Shown here one piece after another: positions 36,198-45,330 of a stretch of DNA of 64,000 nucleotides. The first letter of the stretch is position 1; each line of letters starts with the position of its first letter. A program made the position numbers and the translations under genes. The notes under the pieces were generated by a model. It did no database searches. It saw only the letters and a list, made by a program, of their open reading frames with translations, and was not told the DNA's origin. Source of the DNA: an uncultured Christensenellaceae bacterium (GTDB lineage Bacteria; Bacillota; Clostridia; Christensenellales; CAG-314); NCBI GenBank assembly GCA_910586625.1, contig CAJUIZ010000001.1, positions 248,001-312,000 of the forward strand. Direction: 5' to 3'.

Positions 36198-37736
36198 TTA
36201 TTGTTTCTTTTTCTTGGGTTTGGCTTCCGTTTCGGCTTTTTCAGTCTTGACGGACTTTTTGGCATCCGCGTGAGTGAACGAGCCGATGGCAATCTTTTCC
36301 TGCGTTGTTTTGTTGAACAACACAATACCTTTGCCCACTATTTCGAAGTTGACGGGCTGATTGATTGCGTAGTCTACTCCGCCGAACACAACGGAAGTTA
36401 ACAGACTGTCTCCTACCGACAGCTTGACGGTTGTTTCCATACCTGCGGGCAGGTTGGCGTAAATAGTCGCGCCTATATTACCTTGTTCCAAACGTATAAA
36501 TTCCGGACGAACGCCCACTACCACATCCAACTCGCCGTCGGCGGCGATACCTTCGTTGGCGGCAAACTCGAATTTTTGTCCTAACGCCTGCACGTTAGCC
36601 GTGTTACCCTTGACAACAGCTCTGCCTTCGATAAAGTTCATGGTGGGGTTGCCTACGAAGTCGGCGACAAACAGGTTGTTGGGGTTATTGTACGTTTCCA
36701 GCGGGGGCGCGTACTGTTGAAGGTGTCCCATACTCATAAGACATACTCTTGTTGCCAACGTCATAGCTTCCAACTGGTCGTGCGTAACGTATACGAAGGT
36801 AGAGTCCGTTTCGGAATGCAGACGTTTAAGCTCCGTGCGCATTTCCATACGCAGCTTGGCGTCCAAGTTGGACAACGGCTCATCCATAAACAGAACCTTG
36901 GGGCTGGTTGCAAGAGTACGCGCTATCGCCACGCGCTGCTGCTGTCCGCCGGACAATTCCGCAGGGTAACGGTGCATAAAGATGCCGATTTTAAGAATGC
37001 GGGATACTCTGCGAACTTCAAGGTCCATTTCTTCCTTGCAAAGCTTGCGAACCTGCATTACTACTTCGCCGTCTTTGACGTATTCGTACTTTTCGTTCAG
37101 CGAACATCCTTCCTTGGCTGCCGCTTCCTGAGCGGCTGTAATCGCAGCCTTTAATTCTTCTACCGCCTTGTCAACGACTTCCTGCGGGTTGGCAGCAATA
37201 TGAAGATTATAGCCGTACAGCTTCTTTGCCGTATAGATGGAAATTTTGTAAGTATCTATAAGATCAAGATACAGCTTGCGGTCATCCACCTTGCCTTTTT
37301 CGTCCACAGCGCCTTTAATAAAGTCAATAATTTGCTGATAATCGTTCAATATCTCGATTATGCGCGCTGAAACGCGGGCGTTGAAGCTGATTTTGGGGAA
37401 AGACTGCTTGATATTTTCCAAACCGAATGAAATATTTTGATAAACGGTCATATGCGGCCACAAAGCGTAGTTTTGGAACAGGAAGCCGATATCGCGCTTG
37501 CCGGGGGCAACGTTGATACCCTTTTCGGAATCGAACACCACGGTATCGCCGATAGTGATACGTCCTTCGGTGGGCGTTTCCAATCCCGCAATCATACGGA
37601 GCGTGGTCGTCTTACCGCAGCCGGACGGTCCCAACAGGGTTACGAAACCGCGGTCTTCTATTTCCATATTAAGGTCTTCTACCGCAATAAATTTGTCGAA
37701 TTTTTTTGTTACGTGTTCTAATACAATTTTAGGCAT
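36198..37736 (-). CDS. ABC transporter ATPase (FbpC/PotA type) with large insertion
   Basis: 512 residues. Walker A GPSGCGKT (36-43), Q-loop LFQNYALWP (Q88), signature LSGGQQQR (261-268), Walker B VLFMDEP (281-287), H-loop THDQLEA, and a C-terminal TOBE-like domain (GVRPEFIRLEQ). The 173 residues between the Q-loop and the signature exceed the usual 50 or so. The insertion's end (SLNEKYEYVKDG, QVRKL) matches the insertion of the other importer ATPase at 13435-15174. The Lys-rich tail ends KPKKKKQ. Last of the three importer genes, with GGAGAAAATAAATT before the ATG. Confidence 0.92.
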   Translation of the reverse strand: MPKIVLEHVTKKFDKFIAVEDLNMEIEDRGFVTLLGPSGCGKTTTLRMIAGLETPTEGRITIGDTVVFDSEKGINVAPGKRDIGFLFQNYALWPHMTVYQNISFGLENIKQSFPKISFNARVSARIIEILNDYQQIIDFIKGAVDEKGKVDDRKLYLDLIDTYKISIYTAKKLYGYNLHIAANPQEVVDKAVEELKAAITAAQEAAAKEGCSLNEKYEYVKDGEVVMQVRKLCKEEMDLEVRRVSRILKIGIFMHRYPAELSGGQQQRVAIARTLATSPKVLFMDEPLSNLDAKLRMEMRTELKRLHSETDSTFVYVTHDQLEAMTLATRVCLMSMGHLQQYAPPLETYNNPNNLFVADFVGNPTMNFIEGRAVVKGNTANVQALGQKFEFAANEGIAADGELDVVVGVRPEFIRLEQGNIGATIYANLPAGMETTVKLSVGDSLLTSVVFGGVDYAINQPVNFEIVGKGIVLFNKTTQEKIAIGSFTHADAKKSVKTEKAETEAKPKKKKQ

Positions 37737-37763
37737 AATTTATTTTCTCCTACTTATATCTGT

Positions 37764-39602
37764 TTAGCCGCCGATTCCCTTGTCAAGCGACGCGCCCGTA
37801 AGCTTGTTGATGATAAACTGGAACATCAAAATGGTCAAAATGATAATCAAGTTGATACCGTTAGCAACGGGGGTGGCTCCATATAAGCCGTTGTTCGTCC
37901 AGTCCTGCAATACTACCGTCAACAGCGATCCCGCGGGGGCAAGCAATACGAACAGCGACATTTCTCTCATACAGGAAATAAACGGAAGCAGATAACCGCT
38001 CATAAAGCTGGACTTCTGTATCGGGAACAGTATCCTTGTCATACGCTTACCCCAATCGGCATTCATCATAACGGCAGCTTCTTCTATTTCGCCGGAAACC
38101 TGCAGCATTGCGTTGGTTCCCGTTCGGGAAGCAAACGGCAAAAACTTGATACCGCCAACCACAAGTAATAATAAAAAGCTGCCACTCAAAAATGAAACTG
38201 AGCTAGAAACACTAAGGTATATTGCACCAAAGCTCAATGCGGGAATAAGATACGGGAAAAACGCCAAATTGCCCACCCAGGTGGCAAGACGACTTCCGCG
38301 CTTGTGCGATACCGCGTAGCCGATAAGCATACCGCAAGTACCGGCGATTAACGCCACGCACAAGGACAAGCCCAAACTGTAACCGAAAGCTTTCCATATA
38401 GTGCCGTTGCGCAAAATACCCGTCGCTTGACCTGTAACACGCGCGGACAATTCGTCCGTAGTAGTCCAGTAATACAGCGTCCATTTGCCGTTCGGACAAA
38501 AGCTTTCCAATGCAAAGGATATTAACGGGATAATAGCTGTAAACACCACAACTATCAAAAGCAATACGGCAAATACCCAACGCCACACTTTACCGAGCTT
38601 GACGAGAGAAACCTGTCCGGATTTGCCGGATATAGTAGTAAAAGATTTACGTTTGCCCGTAAACCAGTTATTTAGGGAAAGAATCGCAACGGAGAATAGC
38701 AATAAAATTATAGCTATTACGTAGCCTTGTCCCCTTGTGTTCGGATTACCTGCAACCGAACGCATTTGAGTAGATATTGTTGCAAAACCTTTGTCTCTGT
38801 TCAAAAATGCCGGTACGGTATAACTGCTTATGCTGCTTGAAAAAACCAACAAAATTGTAGAGATAAGCGCAGGGGCAACAATAGGCAGCGTTACTCTCCA
38901 CAGTATTTTTGCGCGACCTGCTTTTAATACTGTTGCCGCTTCTTCCAAGTTTGCATCCATATTACGCAGAATTCCGCCTATCAGTATGTACGCAAAGGGC
39001 GCGTAGTGAATACCCAAGCACATTGCCGTAGGAAAGAAACCGTACACCATCCATTGCGGGACGCACAGACCGTGCTCCGCGCCGCCCGTTATCATTTGCA
39101 ACATTCCCACCTGCTTTGTAGCTGTGGTCAAATTCGTATTTTTGAAAAAGTTTTCCCAAAACATTGCAATTGACCAGCTTGGCATAACGTACGGAAATAC
39201 AAATACCGTGGAAATAAACTTTTTGCAGGGAAGATTGGAACGCGTAACAAACCAAGCGGTTACCCCGCCGCCCAAAACGGCGACCAAGCAAGCAACCAAC
39301 GACATTCCGATAGAGTTGCCGAGCGGTATCCAAAATGCATTGACGGCGTAATCGTATTCCGAATCAAACAATACCCCATACCAATGCTTTCCCGTTAACT
39401 TTCCAAGCGGTAAGTTAATTGTCGCAGATTCCCCGACGGTACTTACACGAAATGAATCTATCAAAATAGTAATTAAGGGGGCGACAACAGTTATTGTCAA
39501 AATTATCAAAAATACGATTGTAACGACATTGGCAGGCTTGCCGAAATATGTGCGCATGTTATTGCCCAATTTATTTAATTTCAATTTCTTGTCGTTAGTC
39601 AT
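37764..39602 (-). CDS. Fused double permease, FbpB/AfuB type
   Basis: 612 residues, about 12 membrane helices in two similar halves, each with a coupling loop: LEEAATVLKAGRAKILWRVTLP (about 225-250) and IEEAAVMMNADWGKRMTRILFP (about 520-540). Both channel halves are in one chain, as in ferric-iron (FbpB), phosphonate and hexose-phosphate (AfuB) importers. It pairs with the ATPase 27 bases downstream and the binding protein upstream. Sugar enzymes at the head of the operon favour a sugar or sugar phosphate as substrate; iron cannot be excluded. Ribosome site AAGGAGATTTT. Confidence 0.9.
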   Translation of the reverse strand: MTNDKKLKLNKLGNNMRTYFGKPANVVTIVFLIILTITVVAPLITILIDSFRVSTVGESATINLPLGKLTGKHWYGVLFDSEYDYAVNAFWIPLGNSIGMSLVACLVAVLGGGVTAWFVTRSNLPCKKFISTVFVFPYVMPSWSIAMFWENFFKNTNLTTATKQVGMLQMITGGAEHGLCVPQWMVYGFFPTAMCLGIHYAPFAYILIGGILRNMDANLEEAATVLKAGRAKILWRVTLPIVAPALISTILLVFSSSISSYTVPAFLNRDKGFATISTQMRSVAGNPNTRGQGYVIAIILLLFSVAILSLNNWFTGKRKSFTTISGKSGQVSLVKLGKVWRWVFAVLLLIVVVFTAIIPLISFALESFCPNGKWTLYYWTTTDELSARVTGQATGILRNGTIWKAFGYSLGLSLCVALIAGTCGMLIGYAVSHKRGSRLATWVGNLAFFPYLIPALSFGAIYLSVSSSVSFLSGSFLLLLVVGGIKFLPFASRTGTNAMLQVSGEIEEAAVMMNADWGKRMTRILFPIQKSSFMSGYLLPFISCMREMSLFVLLAPAGSLLTVVLQDWTNNGLYGATPVANGINLIIILTILMFQFIINKLTGASLDKGIGG

Positions 39603-39620
39603 AAAATCTCCTTATAACTA

Positions 39621-39653
39621 CGTATAGGAGAGACGGCGCGTCTCTCCTATACG
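39621..39653 (-). other. Perfect intercistronic hairpin
   Basis: 15-bp perfect stem (CGTATAGGAGAGACG and its complement) with a three-base loop, no T-run. It probably stabilises the upstream binding-protein mRNA. It also contains GGAGAG and could hide nearby translation signals. Confidence 0.6.
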
Positions 39654-39682
39654 AGATTCCAGTTTGCTATACTTATTTAATA

Positions 39683-40906
39683 TTATTTTGCAGTCCAAGC
39701 GGAAGTAACGAATTTTCTTACGTCTTCACCGTTAGCGCGCGTATATGCCGCATCTTCTTGCAAAACTTTCGTAACATCAAGGTCATACTCTACGCCGGCA
39801 GCAGTATCTACGTTATTAGAAACCTTAGAATTGGGAGAAGAATATCCTACGTCTTTCCAACCGGCTTTGAAGCCTTCTTCCGTGAGAATGTATCTTGCGA
39901 ACAAGCACGCCGTATAGGGAAGTTTGGACGTCTTAGGAATGCTGAGATAGGTGTTGTAGGTAAAGCCGTTGTAGCCTTCTACGTCTCCGTCAACTCCGGA
40001 ATAGAACAAATCTTGGTGCCAGTTATTTTCACTTCCGGCATATCCCTTTGTCTTATTCAAACCTACAACGAAAACCGTACCCGTTGTATCGGTAGCAAGA
40101 GTTTCACTCAAAACCTTGGAGTCCGAACTGTGATTGTTAGTCAAAGCTTTGATATATTCTTGAACAAAATAATAACCGATATTTTTGCAGCCGGATTGAT
40201 CCGTGTAAGCGCTTCCGAAATAGCTTTGATAAGCGGCGGCCAGCTTGGTGCAGGCAGCAGGACTTGTCAACATGGTTAAAAATGCCATGTTAATACCTTC
40301 GTTGGAAGGATCCTGAATAGACGAACCCTTAACCTTTTTCAATGACGTACCGTCTTTACCGGTCAGCTGCCAAATGTTTCTAAGAACAACGTCGCCGGCA
40401 GCAGCCTTGTTGTATGCGAACAACTTGTCTGCGTACAAACCTACGAGCGGTTTCGTAGCGGAATCCGAAAGCTGAATTTCATCGTCGTTTTGGGGAACAT
40501 AGTTAAGCAGATAGCCCGCATCAACCCAAGTTTTAATATTGGACGCGATTTGAATCATCGAAAAGTCCGCATAAAAATTGTTGTTTGCAAGCGTAGAATT
40601 GATTTCTTCGGCAGCAGCTCCGTCCTTAGAAGAACTAAATTCATTAAAATCGAACCACGTGTACTTCGCTTTGAACTTAGTCAGGACCTTGCCTACGCCG
40701 GAAGTAGTTGCCTTAGCGGTAAACTTAATATTGGCAGCTTCAAACTCTGCTTTGGCCGCATCTTCCAATTCTTTCAACGACATTTTTTGTGCCGCGTCAA
40801 TTGCTGCTTGTACTTCAGAGCCGGTTTTATCACAAGCTGCAAGTACTGCAACCACAGAAGCAACCATAACTACCGCAAGAAGTATTGCAAATAATTTTTT
40901 CTTCAT
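39683..40906 (-). CDS. Binding lipoprotein of the Fbp/Afu-type importer
   Basis: 407 residues. Lipobox VLAAC (Cys about 25). The mature protein resembles family-1 (FbpA/AfuA) binding proteins: an N-terminal lobe with NNFYADFSMIQIASNIKTWVDAGYLLNYVP, a hinge, and the C-terminal KLPYTACLFARYILTEEGFKAGW, in the usual place of 'AKLFIDFLLSPEGQ'. I do not see the paired Tyr motif of iron-binding FbpA, which weakens an iron role. Strong ribosome site AAGGAG. The preceding intergenic palindrome and following hairpin suggest separate control and abundant expression. Confidence 0.87.
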   Translation of the reverse strand: MKKKLFAILLAVVMVASVVAVLAACDKTGSEVQAAIDAAQKMSLKELEDAAKAEFEAANIKFTAKATTSGVGKVLTKFKAKYTWFDFNEFSSSKDGAAAEEINSTLANNNFYADFSMIQIASNIKTWVDAGYLLNYVPQNDDEIQLSDSATKPLVGLYADKLFAYNKAAAGDVVLRNIWQLTGKDGTSLKKVKGSSIQDPSNEGINMAFLTMLTSPAACTKLAAAYQSYFGSAYTDQSGCKNIGYYFVQEYIKALTNNHSSDSKVLSETLATDTTGTVFVVGLNKTKGYAGSENNWHQDLFYSGVDGDVEGYNGFTYNTYLSIPKTSKLPYTACLFARYILTEEGFKAGWKDVGYSSPNSKVSNNVDTAAGVEYDLDVTKVLQEDAAYTRANGEDVRKFVTSAWTAK

Positions 40907-40936
40907 ATTTTTTCTCCTTTTTATTTTTTGTATTTT

Positions 40937-40952
40937 TACCGAGTACTCGGTA
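40937..40952. promoter_or_regulatory. 16-bp perfect palindrome, probable operator
   Basis: TACCGAGTACTCGGTA lies between the aldolase stop and the ribosome site of the binding-protein gene, with no T-run after it. It has the size and symmetry of a repressor site, and could also be an RNA hairpin. Confidence 0.5.
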
Positions 40953-40964
40953 GAAATCTATTTA

Positions 40965-41894
40965 TTACGCTTTGTTTGCGCTGCCCATTACGTTTACCAG
41001 CCTGTCGTACACAAGGTCGGCAACCGCTTGACGGGCAGGAAGGAAAAATTCCTTGGCGTCCCACTTATTCGGCTTCAACGCAAACTGTCTGCGCAGTTCG
41101 CCGAAGTAGCAAATGCGCAAATCGCTTGCGACGTTTATCTTACACACGGCCTTTGCCGCGGCTTGGCGCAGCATATCTTCGGGAATGCCGATAGCCTGAG
41201 GCAGCTTGCCGCCGTAGCAGTTAAAGATATCTAATCTTTCCTTTGGTATGGACGACGCGCCGTGCAGCACCAACGGGAAGTTGGGAAGTTTGTCCGCTAT
41301 CTCGTCCAAGATGTCGAAACGCAAATACGGCTGTTCGCCCGCTTTGTACTTGTACGCGCCGTGGCAAGTGCCTATCGCAATCGCCAAACTGTCCAGTCCC
41401 GTGCTGGATACGAATTCCACAACGTCAGACGGACGGGTAAATTGCCCGTACTTCCCTGCGACGACAATATCTTCTTCCTTACCGGACACAACGCCCAACT
41501 CGCTTTCCACAACTACTCCGCAAGAATGCGCGTAATCCACAACTTCGCGAGTCAACCTGACGTTGGTATCGAAATCGTACAGCGAAGCGTCTATCATAAC
41601 GGACGTAAAGCCCGCGTCTACACAGCGCTTGCACAGTTTAACGCTCTTGCCGTGGTCGAGATGTAACGCTACGGGAATGGCGTTGTCATGCGCGGCAAGC
41701 TTACACGCTTGCACAATGTACGGAACGTCGTCAAGCATCCGACCGCTTACCGCCAATATTACGGGGGACTGCGCTCTAACCGCGCCGTCTATAACGCCTT
41801 GCATTATGTCCACGCTGTCTACGTTAAACGCGCCTACTGCGTAGCCTTCGGCGTACGCCTTGTCGAACATTTCCTTTGTAGTTACCAGTGCCAT
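40965..41894 (-). CDS. Class II aldolase (fructose-1,6- or tagatose-1,6-bisphosphate type)
   Basis: 309 residues. Zinc-dependent aldolase fold: GAFNVDSVDIMQGVIDGA, ALHLDHGKS (Zn ligand His and catalytic Asp), ESELGVVSGKED, IAIGTCHGAYK, PLVLHGASSIP and KINVASDLR. It splits a ketose bisphosphate into dihydroxyacetone phosphate and an aldehyde. Family members act on fructose or tagatose bisphosphate and the sequence does not decide; galactoside use nearby makes tagatose possible. It begins two bases after the isomerase gene, so the two are one unit at the head of the importer operon. Confidence 0.92.
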   Translation of the reverse strand: MALVTTKEMFDKAYAEGYAVGAFNVDSVDIMQGVIDGAVRAQSPVILAVSGRMLDDVPYIVQACKLAAHDNAIPVALHLDHGKSVKLCKRCVDAGFTSVMIDASLYDFDTNVRLTREVVDYAHSCGVVVESELGVVSGKEEDIVVAGKYGQFTRPSDVVEFVSSTGLDSLAIAIGTCHGAYKYKAGEQPYLRFDILDEIADKLPNFPLVLHGASSIPKERLDIFNCYGGKLPQAIGIPEDMLRQAAAKAVCKINVASDLRICYFGELRRQFALKPNKWDAKEFFLPARQAVADLVYDRLVNVMGSANKA

Positions 41895-41896
41895 TT

Positions 41897-42724
41897 TTAT
41901 TCGATTCCGCTCTTATCCATTTGCTTACTCAGCGTGGCGAAAGAAAGTTCTATATATTCGTCCATACTCAACACGCCGTAGTATCTGCTTGTAGGGTTGC
42001 AGTAGCTTTCGAGATTTATGCGCTCGACATTGAAGCGCTTTAACCCTGCGAATACGTTGTCGAAATTTACAATCCCCTCGCCCATAAGATGATGCTGATC
42101 TGGAGTCTCGCCGACAGGTCCCGCGTTATCGTGTATATGCGTGGTTACAAGCATATCGCCGTACATTTCCAACGGAAGCTCGTTCGGCGTGTACGCGTTG
42201 GCGTGTCCGCTGTCGAAACAAAAACCGATATTCGCGTCACAACGCCCGAAGCGTTCCAAAATGAAATCGTTATATCGCAAAAAACGAGTGTTTTCTATCG
42301 CAATTACAATATTATTGCGCCGAGCCGAATCCAACATTTTGGCAAAGTTGGTTATGCCGTATTCGTTGATTTGCGGAGTCACAAGCTTGCGCGTTAGGTG
42401 CAGAACAAGATTTTTAACTCCGCGTTCGCCGCATTCTCGGCACGCGGTATCGAAGCTTTTTACGTATTCTGCCGCTCTGTCGCCGTCGTACCACAGGTCG
42501 TCGGCGTGCGTAGACGGGAAATGACACGTATTAACGCCCAGTCCCAATCTAATTGCGGTGTCGAACAAATCAAAACGGCTGCCGTCGGTATCTTCGTACT
42601 CGTCGCCCCACCAAAACATTGTTTCGTCAAAGCCGACGCGCTTGATAACGGCAAGCCGCAGTTCCGGCGATATGTCGTAAAAACCGAATCTGAAATTTTG
42701 TCCTTTTTTTACTCCCGAATTCAT
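41897..42724 (-). CDS. Sugar isomerase/epimerase, xylose-isomerase-like TIM barrel
   Basis: 276 residues from the ATG at 42724 (MNSGVKKGQNFRFGFYD). The longer frame would read through the promoter. Motifs of the AP-endonuclease-2/IolE-type superfamily: IAIENTRFLRYND (metal Glu), NIGFCFDSGHANAY (Asp and His), VTTHIHDNAGP (His ligands) and HHLMGEGIVNFDNVF. The family interconverts or dehydrates sugars using Mn or Mg. First gene downstream of the G10-tract promoter, followed directly by the aldolase, suggesting isomerisation then cleavage of one imported sugar. Confidence 0.88.
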   Translation of the reverse strand: MNSGVKKGQNFRFGFYDISPELRLAVIKRVGFDETMFWWGDEYEDTDGSRFDLFDTAIRLGLGVNTCHFPSTHADDLWYDGDRAAEYVKSFDTACRECGERGVKNLVLHLTRKLVTPQINEYGITNFAKMLDSARRNNIVIAIENTRFLRYNDFILERFGRCDANIGFCFDSGHANAYTPNELPLEMYGDMLVTTHIHDNAGPVGETPDQHHLMGEGIVNFDNVFAGLKRFNVERINLESYCNPTSRYYGVLSMDEYIELSFATLSKQMDKSGIE

Positions 42725-42798
42725 TACGTAGCCTTCGTTTATCCGAAATTTACCTTGGTACACAGGGTCAACTCTATTATGACCCGAATAACAGAGAT

Positions 42799-42829
42799 AG
42801 TATACCCCCCCCCCGTGTCCGAATGTCAA
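42799..42829 (-). promoter_or_regulatory. Isomerase-aldolase-importer promoter with a G10 spacer tract
   Basis: Minus strand: TTGACA (42824-42829), 19-base spacer with ten consecutive G, TATACT (42799-42804). It shares the flank TTTGGTATTGACATTC and the -10 with the promoter at 26081-26109. The 19-base spacer is longer than optimal, so this copy may be in a weak or off state. Confidence 0.85.
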
Positions 42830-42883
42830 TACCAAAACAAAAAAATGAAAAAAAAACGTAAGCGTTCGCAAATAATAAGTTAA

Positions 42884-42913
42884 CAAAAAACTTCTCCCGC
42901 CAGGCGAGAGAAG
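42884..42913 (-). terminator. Terminator after dut
   Basis: Minus-strand hairpin CTTCTCTCGC / GCGGGAGAAG with one mismatch, followed by T6. Confidence 0.8.
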
Positions 42914-42989
42914 TTATAGAAAAAAGTTATAAATTTATGACAAGCGGCAGTTGAAAGCCGCAAGCAGAACCGTCAGCAAACCAAAATTA

Positions 42990-43463
42990 TTAACGAGAAG
43001 TCGAACCGAGTCCGCCGTTGCGCTGCGCGGTTGCGTCATCGTCTTCCGTAAGAAAATACCGCGTAAATACGCCCTGCGCAAACGCCGCGCCCTGCGGAAT
43101 AATAAGCGGCTTGTCGCTTTCGTTGGTCATACGAACGAATATATGTCCTTCGTTGTCGGAGCTGCTGTAATCGGCATCGATAATGCCGACGGTATTGTTG
43201 AGCTTTAATCTATACTTAAAGCCCAAACCGCTGCGCGGATATATCATCAGGCACCAGTCGTCCGGCATTAACGCGCGTATTCCGGTCGCCGCCGTTACCG
43301 TACAATGCGGACCGATTGCAAGCTCGTAAGGCGCGTAAAAATCGTAGCCCGCGCTTTTAGCGGTAGCTCTGCGCGGAAGCGCGATATTGTCGTACGTTTG
43401 CTTGTCGCCGTAGGCGGAATATTGTTGATAACTGACTTTTTCAAATTTGGCTTTCGTTCTCAT
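42990..43463 (-). CDS. dut: dUTP diphosphatase
   Basis: 157 residues, trimeric dUTPase type. All five motifs are visible: AGYDFYA, PRSGLGFK, GIIDADYSS, RMTNESDKPLIIPQGAAFAQ and the C-terminal arm GGLGSTSR. It turns dUTP into dUMP plus pyrophosphate, keeping uracil out of DNA and feeding dTMP synthesis. The start overlaps the end of uvrC by about 23 bases, so the two form a genome-upkeep operon. Confidence 0.95.
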   Translation of the reverse strand: MRTKAKFEKVSYQQYSAYGDKQTYDNIALPRRATAKSAGYDFYAPYELAIGPHCTVTAATGIRALMPDDWCLMIYPRSGLGFKYRLKLNNTVGIIDADYSSSDNEGHIFVRMTNESDKPLIIPQGAAFAQGVFTRYFLTEDDDATAQRNGGLGSTSR

Positions 43464-45324
43464 AATTTTGTCCTTCCGTAATACCTTCTATTTGCCGCTC
43501 CTGCGGCTTATCGTGCAAAAAACCGTACAAGCGCTCGGCGGTCGGGCGAGTCATTCCCTTGACAGCAGCTATATCTTCCACCGTTGCGGCGCGGAGAGCG
43601 TCCATCGACTTGAAATGACGATGCAGTTCAATTCGGCGTTTTTCGCCTATGCCTTCCACATCCTGCAATACCGACTTAATACTGTTTTTATTGTGCAGAT
43701 TTCTGAAATACGTTATGGCGAAACGGTGCGATTCGTCGCGGATATTGATTAGCAAATTCAACGCGTAGCTGTTGCGCGGAAGGAATATCGGCTCGCGGCT
43801 GTTTAATGTGTACACCAATTCTTCGCGCTTGGCGAGCGAAACCATTTGCACGGACACGCCGGCGTCTGTCATTGCCTGCCGCGCGTAATCCAACTGTCCC
43901 AAACCGCCGTCTACCACTATCAAGTCGGGCGTTTTGCCGAACACGCCGTCGTCCGCTTTCATACGCTCGAAGCGGCGGGTTAGCACTTCCTTCATACTGG
44001 CGAAGTCGTTTGCGCCTTCCACCGTTTTTATACGAAAACGTCGGTATTGCGACGAATCTTTCTGCCCGTTGGTAAACACCACCATACTGGCAACCTTGTC
44101 CACGCCCTGCACGTTGGAAATATCGTAGCACTCCACGCGTTTGGGCATAACGGACAAACGAAGCAATTCCTTCAATTGCAGCACAGCTCCCTGAGTAGTA
44201 TTGAACTTTTTGTCTATGGCAGTTTGACTCTTGGTAAGGTACTCTACCGCGTTGCGGTACGACATATCCACAAGCCGTTTTTTGTCCTGCTTCTGCGGAC
44301 AGAAAATCTGCGTTTTTACGCCCGTCTTCGTTTGAATAAGACCAGCGAGCTGCTCGGCGTCCGACAAAGGAAGATTGGTATACAATTCGCCGCTAAGCTT
44401 TACTATATCGCAATACTCCGCAAGAAAGCTGGACAGCGTTTGCGCTTCGTCCAGTCCTGCGTCGGACACGGCGTGGTTTTCCGACAAAATTACCTTGCCG
44501 CCGCGAATCATCGTGTGATTGACAACGCATGCGCTACCGTTGGAAGCTACCGCGAACATATCGTAATCGACGAATTTATTCAAAACCACTATACGCTGTT
44601 CGGCGATTTTATCTATTATCTCCAAAAAGCGTTTGTAGCTTAACGCTTGTTCGTACTGCATTTTATCCGACGCCGTTTGCATACGCTCGGTCAATACTCT
44701 GCGAACTTCCGTATCGTCGCCGTTTAGGAACGCAACGGCGCGGTTGACTATCGCGCGGTAATCCTGTTTGCCGATCTTGCCGGCGCAGGGAGCGACGCAC
44801 TTACCTATGTGATAGTTTAGGCACGGACGGAAATTGCGCGGTAATTTATCGAAATTGTAATTACACGTTATTGTTGGGAACACCGCAGACAAAATATCCA
44901 TAAACGACTTAATCCCACCCTGCGTAATCGGACCGAAATATTTGTATTTGTCTTTAAGCAGCTTGCGCGTCGGAATAAACTTAGGATAATCCGCCGACAA
45001 ATCCACCTTGACATACGGGTACTGCTTGTCGTCCTTCAACATAATGTTGTAGGGCGGCGTGTGTTTTTTTATAAGTGTGTTTTCAAGACTCAGCGCGTCC
45101 GCTTCGCTCGCGGTAATTATATATCGGAAATCGCGGACGTGCGAAACCATAGCGAGCACCTTTTCGCTTTTATTAGACGATGCGTGAAAGTACTGGCGAA
45201 CTCGATTTTTAAGCACTTTCGCTTTGCCTACGTACAAAATATTGCCGTCGGCGTCGTACATTATATATACGCCCGGCTCGTTCGGAAGATTTTTAAGCTT
45301 GGTTTGTATGTCCACTTGAACCAT
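43441..45324 (-). CDS. uvrC: Excinuclease ABC subunit C
   Basis: 627 residues. N-terminal GIY-YIG nuclease (PGVYIMYDADGNILYVGKAK), Cys-containing linker (CLNYHIGKCVAPCAGK), UvrB-binding region (RMQTASDKMQYEQALSYKRFLEII), RNase-H-like second nuclease (CYDISNVQGVDKVASMVVF, LIVDGGLGQ) and C-terminal helix-hairpin-helix pair (VEGIGEKRRIELHRHF, VKGMTRPTAERLY). It makes both incisions in nucleotide excision repair. I choose the ATG at 45324 (MVQVDIQTKL). A -10 box ends six bases upstream, so the mRNA is probably leaderless; the longer frame would run through the promoter. Confidence 0.95.
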   Translation of the reverse strand: MVQVDIQTKLKNLPNEPGVYIMYDADGNILYVGKAKVLKNRVRQYFHASSNKSEKVLAMVSHVRDFRYIITASEADALSLENTLIKKHTPPYNIMLKDDKQYPYVKVDLSADYPKFIPTRKLLKDKYKYFGPITQGGIKSFMDILSAVFPTITCNYNFDKLPRNFRPCLNYHIGKCVAPCAGKIGKQDYRAIVNRAVAFLNGDDTEVRRVLTERMQTASDKMQYEQALSYKRFLEIIDKIAEQRIVVLNKFVDYDMFAVASNGSACVVNHTMIRGGKVILSENHAVSDAGLDEAQTLSSFLAEYCDIVKLSGELYTNLPLSDAEQLAGLIQTKTGVKTQIFCPQKQDKKRLVDMSYRNAVEYLTKSQTAIDKKFNTTQGAVLQLKELLRLSVMPKRVECYDISNVQGVDKVASMVVFTNGQKDSSQYRRFRIKTVEGANDFASMKEVLTRRFERMKADDGVFGKTPDLIVVDGGLGQLDYARQAMTDAGVSVQMVSLAKREELVYTLNSREPIFLPRNSYALNLLINIRDESHRFAITYFRNLHNKNSIKSVLQDVEGIGEKRRIELHRHFKSMDALRAATVEDIAAVKGMTRPTAERLYGFLHDKPQERQIEGITEGQNYENESQI

Positions 45325-45330
45325 AAAATA

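Noticed and set aside
39621..39653. Terminator inside the importer operon
   Set aside because: The perfect stem lacks a T-run on the transcribed strand; more likely an mRNA-stabilising hairpin.
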